Shown in pieces: positions 22,352 through 34,300 of a DNA stretch of 64,000 nucleotides. The stretch covers positions 29,629,742 through 29,693,741 of the forward strand of contig NC_135014.1 of NCBI RefSeq assembly GCF_051020955.1, given 5' to 3'. The position numbers and the translations under genes were made by a program. The notes beneath the pieces are model-generated. The model was not told the DNA's origin and did no database searches. It worked only from the letters and a program-made list of their open reading frames with translations. Each line of letters starts with the position of its first letter. Position 1 is the first letter of the stretch. Source of the stretch: Megalopta genalis (taxonomy: Eukaryota > Arthropoda > Insecta > Hymenoptera > Halictidae).

Positions 22352-25300
22352 AGGCAAAATGTCGGGAGCTATTCGTTAACCTGTGGGCGGAAGCCGAGTC
22401 AACCTTAAATTAGTAAACTTGGTAAACGTTAAGTTCTCCCTAATGATCTTATAATTAATTAGCTTGTAAACAAAAATAGATAATTTCGGAGGAGGAGATA
22501 CGATTATTCGAACCTATAGCTTCTCGTTTTCATAATTATTGACATTTGCTAATTGTGAAAACGAAGTGCAAGACTTGGACAATCATGTCACCTCCATTGT
22601 CCAGTTTTGTTTACAAACTGAAGGACAATTAGGGAGAATTTACTGCACTCTCCCTAATTTTGTTCGTCGCAATCATGGCAGCCATCTTCTCAACTAGGAG
22701 ATACGAATTTTCGAAGAGAGTATCGGTCGCGGGTCAGAGCCGACCCGACCTCCGCGCGACGGTTCTCGGCGCGAAGGTGACCGGGCATGATCGGGATGAA
22801 AAGCGTGGGAAACGAACCGATGACAATATGGAAAAACGAAATCTCGTCGGAACAGAGCGAACGGAAACTTGAAACGATACGAGTGGAGTCACACACTGAA
22901 GATCTCTGAGGCCACACACGCACACACTATATGTCTCGCTTTGTATATAATTTATTATTATCATAATTGATGGTATCAATAAATCGATAATGTACAATAG
23001 ATTCCCTACGCTTGAAAAGTCGTCTTTTCCCATCCCTCGAACGCCGTGATTTTCCCCGTTATAGAATTTTTTATTTCTCCACCACCACCCCCACCCCCAC
23101 CCGAGAATCTTCTTCGTTCTCCCCCGCCCCGCCCCCTCTCCCCCCGCCCGACACCGCCGTACGTCCCCAATTGTCGTTTTACCCCCGCGGGTTCCGCGAA
23201 CATTCGATCGTTAATCCTTTTTTTTTTACCCGCGTCTGCTTCTCCCTCCGTTTTTAAACGTTTTGCTTCACGTCGCGAAACTCTTCCTCACCGCGACCAT
23301 GGCGGCGGAGGGGGGGAGGGGGGTTATCACCGCCGCGCGTATATATACGGATCGTGTATATATATATATATGTATAGATTCATATGTATATATGTATACG
23401 TATGTATAGTTTGAACATATATATAGAGTTAACGAGTACGGTATGTCGACGAGCGACCGGGGGGGAAAAGAGAATAATAATAATAATAATAATAACAAGG
23501 GGAAGTTTGATATCGAGAATTCCTCTTCGTCCTCGGGAGAAGAAAGGATCGTGGGAGCGGAAACGGAGGGGAGGGTGGCGACTTTACAAGCCGTCCCCCT
23601 GTCGACACGGCGAACGTTTTCCTGCTTTTCCGAGATTTTTCAGTTCTTTTCGCCGGGAAACGCGACAGGATAAGGATACAAACGAGCGTGGAAGCGCGCG
23701 CGAGATCGTCGCCGGATTTTTATACGTTCGCGACCACGGTAGCAAGAAAAGTCGAGGAAAAGTCGAGCTCGGGACGACTAGAACTATAGTACTATAACTC
23801 TATAGTATAGTATATAGTACTATAGTCACAGTATTATAGTATATAGTACTATAGTCACAGTACTATAGTATATAGTACTATAGTCACAGTATTATAGTAT
23901 ATAGTACTATAGTCACAGTACTATAGTATATAGTACTATAGTCACAGTACTATAGTATATAGTACTATAGTCACAGTACTATAGTATATAGTACTATAGT
24001 CACAGTACTATAGTCACAGTACTATAGTCACAGTACTATAGTCACAGTACTATAGTATATAGTACTATAGTCACAGTACTATAGTATATAGTACTATAGT
24101 CACAATACTATAGTCATAGTACTATAGTCACAGTACTATAGTCATAGTACTATAGTATATAGTGCTATAGTCATAGTACTATAGTATATAGTGCTATAGT
24201 CATAGTACTATAGTATATAGTGCTATAGTCATAGTACTATAGTATATAGTGCTATAGTCATAGTACTATAGTATATAGTGCTATAGTCAGTACTATAGTA
24301 TACAGTACTATAGTCATAGTACTATAGTATTATAACTATAACTCTCTGTAACGGAGCGAATCGTTCTCGTAACGGAAACACAACGCGGCGGACCAAGAAA
24401 TTAAAGAAGTAGAAGTGACGCGATGCATCGAAATAAACGATCGCGAACGCACGTACGATCCGGCGATCTCCGAGAAGAGACGCGCGTCTGGGAACCCCGT
24501 TTCCGGACCGTTCTCGGAAGCCGTCGAACGACGCTCGTAAAAAGTTTATAAAAGGCTCTCGAGAGTGTGTGCATATCTAGTCGGTCGAGTTGTCCGGACG
24601 GGAAACCGAGAACGACGCGTTACCATGCCGAAAGGATTTCCCTGTATCGCGTATTTGGCACTAATTTCCATGCGAGATAATAAACTCTGCCGGCAAACCG
24701 GTTAAGACCTGGGATAAACCTGAAATAATTGTCGACGCTCTCTCTGTCTCCGTGTTTTACCATTTTAACCGTTTCGTGCTAACCTCTTAGGCACGGCTGA
24801 ATTTTCCGCGGGCTGTTTAACTCTGTACGGCAGAGTCTAACGCGAGAATTACGCGTAAACGATACGGCGCTGCAATGCGCGACACCGGCGTATCAAAAAC
24901 GAAGACTATACATTCTGTCCGTATATTATGAACACCGTTGTAAAACGTTGTTAAGGGCAAAAAAGTTGTGAGCCAAAGAGACAAACGAAGGATGATCGTT
25001 TAGCTCAAACAATGAGCGAATGAGTCAGTAGAGCGAGCTACTATACGGGGTGTCCCGAAAATGGGAGGATCCTGAGGTCATTCGAAGCAACTTTTTCCTT
25101 TGCAAAAATGTTCTCCGTGGCTTCGTTTACGAGTTATTAACCAAAAAGCACTGACCAATAAGAGGCGAGCTCGGCTGGCGCGCGGCGGCCCAGCCAACGA
25201 GCGCACGGAGCCCAGTTCTGCTCATTGGCTCGGCGCGTCTCGCGCCAAACGATCTCGCCTCCGATTGGTCACTGTTCTTCGTTAATAACTCGTAAACGAA

Positions 25301-28300
25301 GCCGCGGATTGCATTTTCGCTAAGGAAAAAGTTGCTTCGAATCACCTCAGGAATCCCCTACTTTCGGATTGCGAGACATTTTTGGGACACCCTGTAGTGG
25401 CGCGTCGTAAATAAGATGACATCCGCGGAAGCCACCACGGCGGTGCATCGTGCCCAAGAGGGTACGATATATTTTCGGCTGTTCCGGCGACTTTTACCAC
25501 GGCATTCGCCGTTTTACGAATTCGTTGCGCGGCCGCGGACGAACGCGGCGAGAGATAGGAGACGACGATCACCCACGATACAGGCAAATGTTTCAGTTCT
25601 GTTTTCGCAAACGTTTGGCACGGCCGGCCGCGAAACGGGGCCCCGAATCGACTGGTCCCCGGGACCGAGGACCGGCGATCTCAGGGACGAGGATCGAAGA
25701 GGAACGAAGATCGAATCGAACACCTGGAACAAGGCCACATTAGAGAGCGAGGTATGAAAAATGGTGGATGGGGTGAAACGTAGACAATAGATCGTGATGC
25801 GAGATGAGAGAGACAAAGAGAAAGAAAGAGTGACAGAGAAAGAGAGAGAGAGAGAGGGAGAGACATGTACAATGTTACACAGTGATATACGCATACACGT
25901 TGGAAAGATTACTGGCCACAATAAGTTAGTCGTGTGAGTGTGATTCAGTCGGGGTGCGTGGCTCTGTCGCGGGAACAGAATCGAGGAGTCCCCGCAGGAC
26001 TTCCGGTTGTAGGGGTGTGTGTGTGTGTCACGTGTGTCGGGAGGTGACAGGCGACAAAGAGACAATCGTCGGTGATTTGTTGATCGTGTGAAGGGGATGT
26101 TCGCTACGTAATGGTTCACAGAGACAAAGTTCGGCAGCATGGAGACACGAGGAACGAAATACGAGAGAAATGCTACCACAGAGATATGCTTCGATCGATT
26201 GTTCGAGAAGATCGCCGCTTAGTTCCGACGGGAAGATCGTCTCAAAAACGGGACCTGTCCAAACTGTCGAGCAAGAGAATCGTTTTTGCGATCGAAGCAA
26301 TTCCGAGCGGAATCTAGTATGTTCGACTTCTCGAACGAACGAAAAAGTAATGGTAGTCTCGTGGGGTATACAGGGTGAGTCGCTTCGAACATCTCCGTTG
26401 CTTTCAATGTTACCAACGTGAAGACAAGAATTGTCCGCTCGTAGGAGCAGGATTCTCGAGAGAAAAAAACGATCTCTTTTACAAAGGCGCTTACGAGTCG
26501 AACATTCCTCGCTTCGCGCGATCTTCTCGCGTCGTTGAAAACATCGGAGGTACAGTAAATGCTCTCTAATTAGCGCTCAGATTGTGCGCGAGAATAGACA
26601 ATTTGGGAACAGGCGGTACGATTATAAATAATCTTGCGTCTCGGTTTTATAGTTGTTGACAATCGATAACTATAAAAACGAGCCACGAGGCTCGAATAAT
26701 TCCGGAATTGTCCACTTTGGTGCGCAATCTGGGCGCGAATCAGGGAGAAAGTACTTCAAGAATTTCAGGCGGCTAACCCCACGGATAAAAATTTTGCTCT
26801 CGCGCCGAACTCTGGTTCGCCGCGGCAAACTTCCGGCGCCTCGTTTTGCGTGTGTTTTTTGTGCGTGCTTGCGTGGGTGCACGATGCGGGGGGAGAATAA
26901 TTCGAGTACCACACTGCAGCCAGAGATGTGAGTCCGTAGAATCGGCGTGCGTCGCGCGTTTCCGGATCGATACGCGAACAAATCGGGGACAATATCGGTG
27001 TTCGGCTTTTATCGCGGCCGTTTCCGGGCACCGTCGCGACATCGCCGTGAGAGTTCACATCTCCGCGCGCAAATCAGGGAAGAACAGTCGGGATTCGTAA
27101 CGGGAGGCTACACACACCTAGATGGGAGGCAAACTATCCTAGAGTGTCGAATCTGCCGGTCGAGAGGCGGCTCGGACCGAGGCTCGCGGTCGCCGAGCTC
27201 GCGTCGGAAACGTGCCGAGAGTCGAAGAAGGGCCGCTGGTGATCCACACCGATCGCTACCGTGATCTATCTTCTAAAGGTGCGGGGGGTGCAGGCACAAG
27301 TGGCAGTGGTCGCCGCGATCCAGGAACGCGAACTAGCGACTACAGACCGTCGTTACACCCGTTTGCATCGTACACAGTAATCACGTCCGCGTTGAAACAA
27401 CCCTTTTCGAGAAAAGCTCGAGGGGATCGTTTGTTTACGGAGAAAGTGAACAAATGACCGCTTTAAATAACGTCGTACAAAATGGTGGACGATAAAATCG
27501 TTAACAATACGGTATAAAAATGATCTGCACTAATTAGACGTTGCAGGAGTTACGTAGATATTTGTTTCGTTTCTTAATCGTTTTACCAAGTTGACAATAA
27601 CGCAGCAGTACCTCTAAATTCGTCAAATATTTTTATTCAATATTTTGTCAATGTTTAGTCGTTACGTTCCTCGTTCTTCCTTGCGATGCAAATGGATTTA
27701 ATTATGGGCCGCCGAACGTGGATTCTCTTGCGTCGAATCGTGACAATAGAGTCGCTCGAAACGATCTACAGAAATCAAAAACACGGAGATCGTACGTTCG
27801 TTCATTGTACAGAGCGTACCAAGATTATGATACTTTCGGAAATGCGGGATTCCTGAGGTCGTTCGAAGTAACTTTCTCCTTGGCGCAAACACTGACCAAC
27901 GAGAGATCGCGTACGGCTGACGCCCCGCCCTCGCGACCACTGCCGCTGCGTCGGGCGACCGGCGCGACGCGGCAATGGCCGCAGTGGCAGAGCGCCGACC
28001 GCCCTCGCTCTCCGATTGGTCGGCGTTTTTCGTTAATAACTCGCGAACAAAGCTGCGGATTGAATTTTCGCAGAGGAAAAAGTTACTTCAAACGACCTCA
28101 GGAATCTCTCGCTTCCCGGAAGTATCATAATTTTGGGACACCCTCTAGTTCTCTTTTACTGGCTGCTCGTCGTCGACGCGAACGAGTAATTAATTGATTT
28201 ATCGGGAGGATCGAGGCGACGCAGAGTGCTAAAGGGTGACCGCGCGGGCAACTAGGGGTGCCTAACGAGATCGGAGAAGAGAGAAAGAAAGAAAGACAGA

Positions 28301-31300
28301 GAGACAGAGAACAGAGAGGGGGGCTGTGGGAGGGGCAAGGGGCCGTGAGAAACGAATCGAGCATCGAAAGAAGCATCGATCGATCGTGCGAGCCGAAGAA
28401 TCTCTCGGCGAAGTTCCGATTCGATCCCGAGACGGCTCGGAGTAGATCATGATCTTCGTCAACGTGTCTCTGTGGCACGGAGGGGGCGGCCCCCCGCCGT
28501 GGATCGACAGAACCGGATTTACACCTGTTCGCTGCGAACGATCGTCGCGGACGTGAACTACGACGACGATGCTTTTCGCAGGTGTAAATCCGGCTCCGTG
28601 CGAATAGCCACGTGGCGCCCTTCCGGTTTTCCGCCACGCGCGCAGCCATTGTTCTCGAGGTTCTGTTCCACAGGATGTTCGATCGGCGCGTCGAACGTTT
28701 CGGGGGATGATTCTGATCGGGCATTAAGCTGCCCTAAAATTTAATTTCGCCGTCACGTCGCCACACGGTATACCTATACGCGCGAACGACGGAATCGTTT
28801 CAACGTTATACGAATTTTCTACGCTGATTTAGCGGCGAATTTGGCGCCGATTTAGCGGCGCCGTTCGTCCGCTCGACCGATCTATTTGAAATTCACGCGC
28901 GTTGCTCGAGGACGAAACGAAAGTTTAGGGCGACCTAATGGAATTGTCCCGCGAAACGGTCGACCCGCGCCGCGGAACAGGCTGCGGCTGCGTTTTTTCG
29001 CGGCTGCTCTTCGGCTTGCGAAAATAGTTCTGTGTCGAGACGGCGACGAACCGGACAACGCTATCGATCGAGATCGAATATGCTGGACGCTCGCGGTCGT
29101 TGGAAGACGGGCGCACGTTCTGTCACGATAATCACGGTGTGGTATAAATTGTAATATGTATATATGTATATATATATATATATAGTTTGTGTCTCGGGTA
29201 ACTCGGCGAGCAGCGTGGTACTTCTTTGATCTCTGTACGGTCCCGCAACAGTGTGTGTCTTTTTCTCTCTCAACGTGGGTACGCCGGTATGAACCGGTTG
29301 GTGAGGGTGCGTGGCGTTGCGTGAACCATTACGTTACGAATCTGCGCCACGCGCAGTGGCACGTGCCAAGCCGGCGAGTTCACGTAGCCGTTCGCGTAGC
29401 TCCAACGATTGCTCTGTTCACCACCTGTCGATAAAGCACACAGTATAGAGACCGGGTCTGGACGAGCGGAGCATGGTTCGCCCGAGGAAGGACCGCCGAG
29501 ACGCATCGATCGCACCGGAAATGCCGCGGCGATGGTTCCATCGACATCGATATTTATCGTTCTCATCGACCGGCAAATTTGTGATCGATAGATTGCGGAT
29601 TTTATGCATTTATGGCACAGAACGGACAAATTAATTTGGTGATCATCCTAAGGCAGGGGTGACCAAAGCGTGGTCGACTTGTCGACTGGATATTGTTTAC
29701 GTTTGCTTTAAATTTAAACTTATTTTGGGCTTCAAATTGCTGCTTTTCTCGTGATCATTTAACACATACGGTGCTGCTAGAGCGCCTATAATTTTTAAAA
29801 ACGGGTCGCCCGTAGGCAGGTCACCCCAAATCAAAAGTTTAGCCACCGCTGTTCTAAGGGATGTTGAAAAGTAATTCGGAGAAAGGCGATTAGGAAAATA
29901 ATTTTACGTCAAAACTGTCCGGTCATTTTAAAGCTTGAAATACAGTTCGAAGGGTGCGTTTAGACCGCTTTGGTGAAAATAGTGTTAAAACTCGAGAGAC
30001 AGAATTATCCGGGCTCGCAAAACCAATTAACAAAAACGTCTCTCTCGCATAAAGATCCGCAGTCCGTCGATCAAATAATCGCGGCCTATCGCATCGAACG
30101 CGAATCGTTCCGCGGAACGGGGTCGATGTATCTCCGCAGTTCGTTCGTAGCCTCCTGGGAGATCTCCGTTGGAAAAACAGATCGTGACGGGGTCGTGTAT
30201 CTTCTCTCTTTCATTCTGTCATTCTCACGCGGTCACACGCGCACCCTCTTTCTCTCCACCTCACGCACACCGCCTCTCGGAGCACTCGGAAGATCGCCGG
30301 CCGATCGTCCGACAACGCCAAACGCTGGCGAACGCGCGTGGAAAACCGAGGACGCGAGAGGAGACGAAACGAGGGACGAACGCGACTTCGATACCGAGCA
30401 AAAAAAAAAAAGAAAAACAGAAAAATGATCGTCGAATTTCTGTCCAACGAAAAACCGGTCCCTCGAAAAGTTCGCGAACGTCGTGCCAAGTTCTCGCGAC
30501 CGTTCGCCAGCGCGTGGGCGGACCATCCGCGGACTATCATCCCGTGACAGTGATCCCCGACGAGGGTAGAATAATCGAATGAAACGACGCGGGGCGATCG
30601 GCATAACCGTACCAGTTACCTGCATATATTTTACCTGTCTAATACCTTGATCCCTATCGCAGGTAGGCATCACGACCTCTCTTTTGCATGCTAACTTCTT
30701 ACGTCTAGGATTCTTAAATACACGCTATGGAGACACGCCCACGCTACCATCCCGTAGGCGCGCGACGTTCATTAATCGTAACGAGTACAGTGTTCAGTCG
30801 TTTGCTAAAAAAAGAAGGCCCCGGCGAGCCGCCGTTTGCCGAGGGTCCCCGACGATCGGAACCGGCGGCGGGGATTTTTCGAAAATCCGAGCTCGGGATG
30901 GAGCCGACCGATTGCATCGAATCCGGCGATCTCCGTCGACGGGGCGTTTTTCTTTCTTCCGGCAATCTCTTCCGAAACCCCGGCCGCCGGTTTCGGTGGT
31001 CGGGCGACGGTGAGGGGCTAATTGCAGGTGCAACAGGTGGTGGGACAAACGGCGACTCGCGGAGGCCCCTTGACGAGAGGATAGAAGCCGATCGGCTCGA
31101 GAGTTCTCGCGATTCAGCGTTCCCGCGAAACGGTCCCGGTCGCCGCGAATCGGGTTTCTCGGTGCCTGGAACCTTCGAGTGCAACGGGGGGTGTCAGATC
31201 ATTAGCCCTGGGTGCCACCCGGCCCGTGCTCCAAGGCGAAGCTGCGGGAGAAATCGCGTTCGAGAAAGAAGCGAACCGTCCATTAAGACGGCGGGCTCCT

Positions 31301-34300
31301 CTCCCGTCCGGGAAGTTCTCGGGAAATAACCTCGACTGCTGCAGGTTTTAAGCCGTGGCAGCCAAAGTGCCGGGAGCACCCACCGCGTCCCCCGATTAAT
31401 TAACAGCGACCGAGACGAGATTGCGCGCGATCGATGAACTGCCGGAGAACATCCGGCGCGACGATCTCTCGAGGCTGCGGGCACGTTTAAGTCGCAGACA
31501 CGCACGCGTTCGACGACGTCCGAAGTTATTATACCTCGACAAACGAGAGGGGGAGGGGGGGTAGAAAAATGACAATGGCGATGCCGACGGGGGTTTGAAA
31601 GCGGCGGAAAGAAAATCGTCCGATGTGAAGAGTCGTTGGATTCAATGGCGGAGAGAAAGAATGAAAGAAAAGAAAGAGAGAGAAAAAGAGAGAGAGAGAG
31701 AGAGATTGGTTTCGTTGGGCGATACTAGAATGATACGATGACACACAGACAGTCTGGGTATAAAAAGAGAGATAGATAGAGAGAAAGAGAGAGAGATAGA
31801 GAGAAAGAAAAAAAAACTAAGAAATATAGAACAGAGAGAAAAATGGTGCTCGAAGAGAGACGCGTGCGTGTGTGATACAATATATCGATGGCAAGGACAG
31901 GACTGACGATGCACAGATGCAAGAGACGAGAACAAGTCATGATCTTTTGTGAAACCGATACGGGGACTCGAGTACGGAAATGATCGAGGACACGGTACTG
32001 ATCCTCTGCCTATTGACTCGGGGCGCTCGTGCTCTCGGAGACGGCTCGCTGTCGGCGCTACGACGACGTTGGGGCGTGGCCTCTAGGGCGTGGCCAACCG
32101 GGCGTGGCCGATCGGCTCCCGGGCCCGCGAAGAGCGCGCACGCTCTCCGAGCCTTCGCTCGGAAGAAAATGGAGACTCGAGAAGAGACGAGTCAGGGGAG
32201 TGCAGAGTCGAGAGGGGGGTTGTAGTTGTAAACCGGTTGTGAATTCGGGGCGGAGCGAAGCGGCTCCGAGAGCATCCTGTTCCCCACGAACCGTTATCGA
32301 CGAGACTTGAAGAGCTTGCCGGACACTCGGCCCTACGGAGAACGGAGTCGGTCGACGACCCAACGGGGATGCGCGTGCATGCACGGAGAACGAACCGAGG
32401 GACGGCAGGGCGAGACCCTCGCGGGCCCCTCGCGGCCTAAAACGGAACGGGGCGAGGGGCCGGAGGGTCTCGCGATCCGTCCTCGGCTCGTCGACTCGAC
32501 GAACGAGAATAATCGCGCGGCTACACGTCGGGGAAAACGGGACTCGAACCTCGCCATCGTTTATCGGCGCTCGGCAGTCGCCCAATCATAATTTCCGGTC
32601 TTGTCCGTCTCCTGTACAGGGTGTCGCAAAATTATGGTGCTTCCGGAAAATCAGGGATTCCCGACGTTATTTCAAGCAACTTTTTCCTCGGCGAAAATGC
32701 AATCCGCCGCTTCGTTTACGAGCTATTAACGAAAAACGCTGGCCAATGAGAGACCGCGCACGACCGACGCCCCGCTCGCGCGACCACCGCCGCTGCGTCT
32801 GACGACCGGCGCGACGCGGTATTGGCCGCAGGGTCAGAGCGCCGGACACCCTCGCTCTACGATTGGTCAGGATTTTTCGTTAATAACTCGTAAACGAAGC
32901 CGCGGATTGAATTTCCGTAAAGGAAAAAGTTGCTTCGAATGATCTCGGGAATCCATTTCCCGGTAGTACCGTAATTTTAGGACAGCCTGTAGAAATGTTA
33001 CAGATGCTGCGCGTCGACAGATCGATACTTTCTCGTTCTGTTCCTGTGAGAGTGTTCCTTCGTGATTCTCGCTGAGCCCTACGACGTACGTTAGAACGGT
33101 AACCTTGTAATCGATTAGTTACAACGATAATAGGGTAACAATGGCGGACAATGCGGCGGCGGTCGAGCGGCCGCTCGTCTCCAATTAAAAACGTCCACCG
33201 TGCGCGAGCTGTATTGTCCGTGCTTAACGATTAGGGACGACGACCGCCACGATTTCGCGACGGTGCTATCTCTTTCTCTCTCGGAGTGTCGCGCGCGCCC
33301 CTTTTGTTCGCGCGTGCACGCGTTCTCCCCCGCCCTCTCCTCCCCGTTTCGCGCGTCCTCAGCATCATCGTCGAACGTAATTTTCGCGCCGCGTGCGGGG
33401 ACCGCGCCTGAACGAAATCGGAATCGGGAACAGCGACGGTATGTACAGTAAACGAGGTTTGAACCAGATCTGGGCACGTTTGAAACAACATTATTTGTAA
33501 TATACCATTGCAAATAACGTGTCAGTCTATTTTACGATCGTTTGTAAGAATTATTCGAGATAATTGCGATTATTATTATTATTATTATTGTTGGGTGTTA
33601 CACGGTGATGATCTATAATTGCCAGCTCGGGGCCTGGTTTACGCCGACATTCTCGGTTGACGTTTCTGCAATATAAAAGTACCGATCTCTAGCTACGTTA
33701 AATGATTCGCCCGACAATGAGAAAGGTTTTTTCTGAAGAACAACAACATTAGGATGGACCCGGACAAGAATCTCTCGCGGAAGAACTTTTTTTCGAAGAA
33801 ATAGCTTGCTTAAAAGCAAATCGTTGTAAAAGTTTCTTAAAATAGAATCTCCTTGTCGCGTGTTATTGCGAGGACTACGTATGTATGCACTTCGTTCGTC
33901 GTATTCGAAATGAAAGAAAAAAAAGTAGAAAGAAAGGAAAGAAAACTCAGCGAAATACACGATTCGTTATTTGAAATTGCTGTCGCCTCGAATGGATCGA
34001 TACGGTGTTTCTACTTTGAGATGATACAGCGTTCGAGACAACGGTTCGGAACGAATGATTTCGAACGGTTGTTCTTCTCGTCTTCGTTTCAAACAGAGTT
34101 TGCCCAGGCCTGGGTCGTATTATAACGTAGGAACCGCGGAAACGTCGGTTTCGAAACACGGACAAACAAGATCGATGTTACGGCAAAAGTTGAAGAAAAG
34201 GACGCGAAACGATCGAAAGATCGGAGCTCCCCCGTGATCGAGACGCGTCGCCGTGATATGAAAAAATAGATCCGCCGGCGTCGTATTGCGTCGCTTCTCG

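Noticed and set aside
23783..24342. CRISPR-like array appearance of the 29-bp repeat
   Set aside because: There are no unique spacers; the units are contiguous, palindromic and eukaryotic intronic satellite.
25514..26179. 221-codon minus-strand frame in the FARP intron
   Set aside because: It reads through a GA microsatellite as Ser/Leu repeats and has no recognisable domain.
30727..31329. 200-codon plus-strand frame in the FARP intron
   Set aside because: Arg/Gly/Pro composition is typical of CpG-rich non-coding DNA; no domain, no codon periodicity visible, and frames on the other strand are equally long.
31980..32225. Short plus-strand frame starting MIEDTVLILCLLTRG
   Set aside because: The hydrophobic start is only about eight residues, there is no core promoter before it, and the rest is basic CpG-rich translation.
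32500..32590. tRNA-like B-box GGTTCGAGTCC on the minus strand near 32530
   Set aside because: There is no acceptor stem, no proper anticodon arm and only a loose A-box. Chance match or old SINE trace at best.
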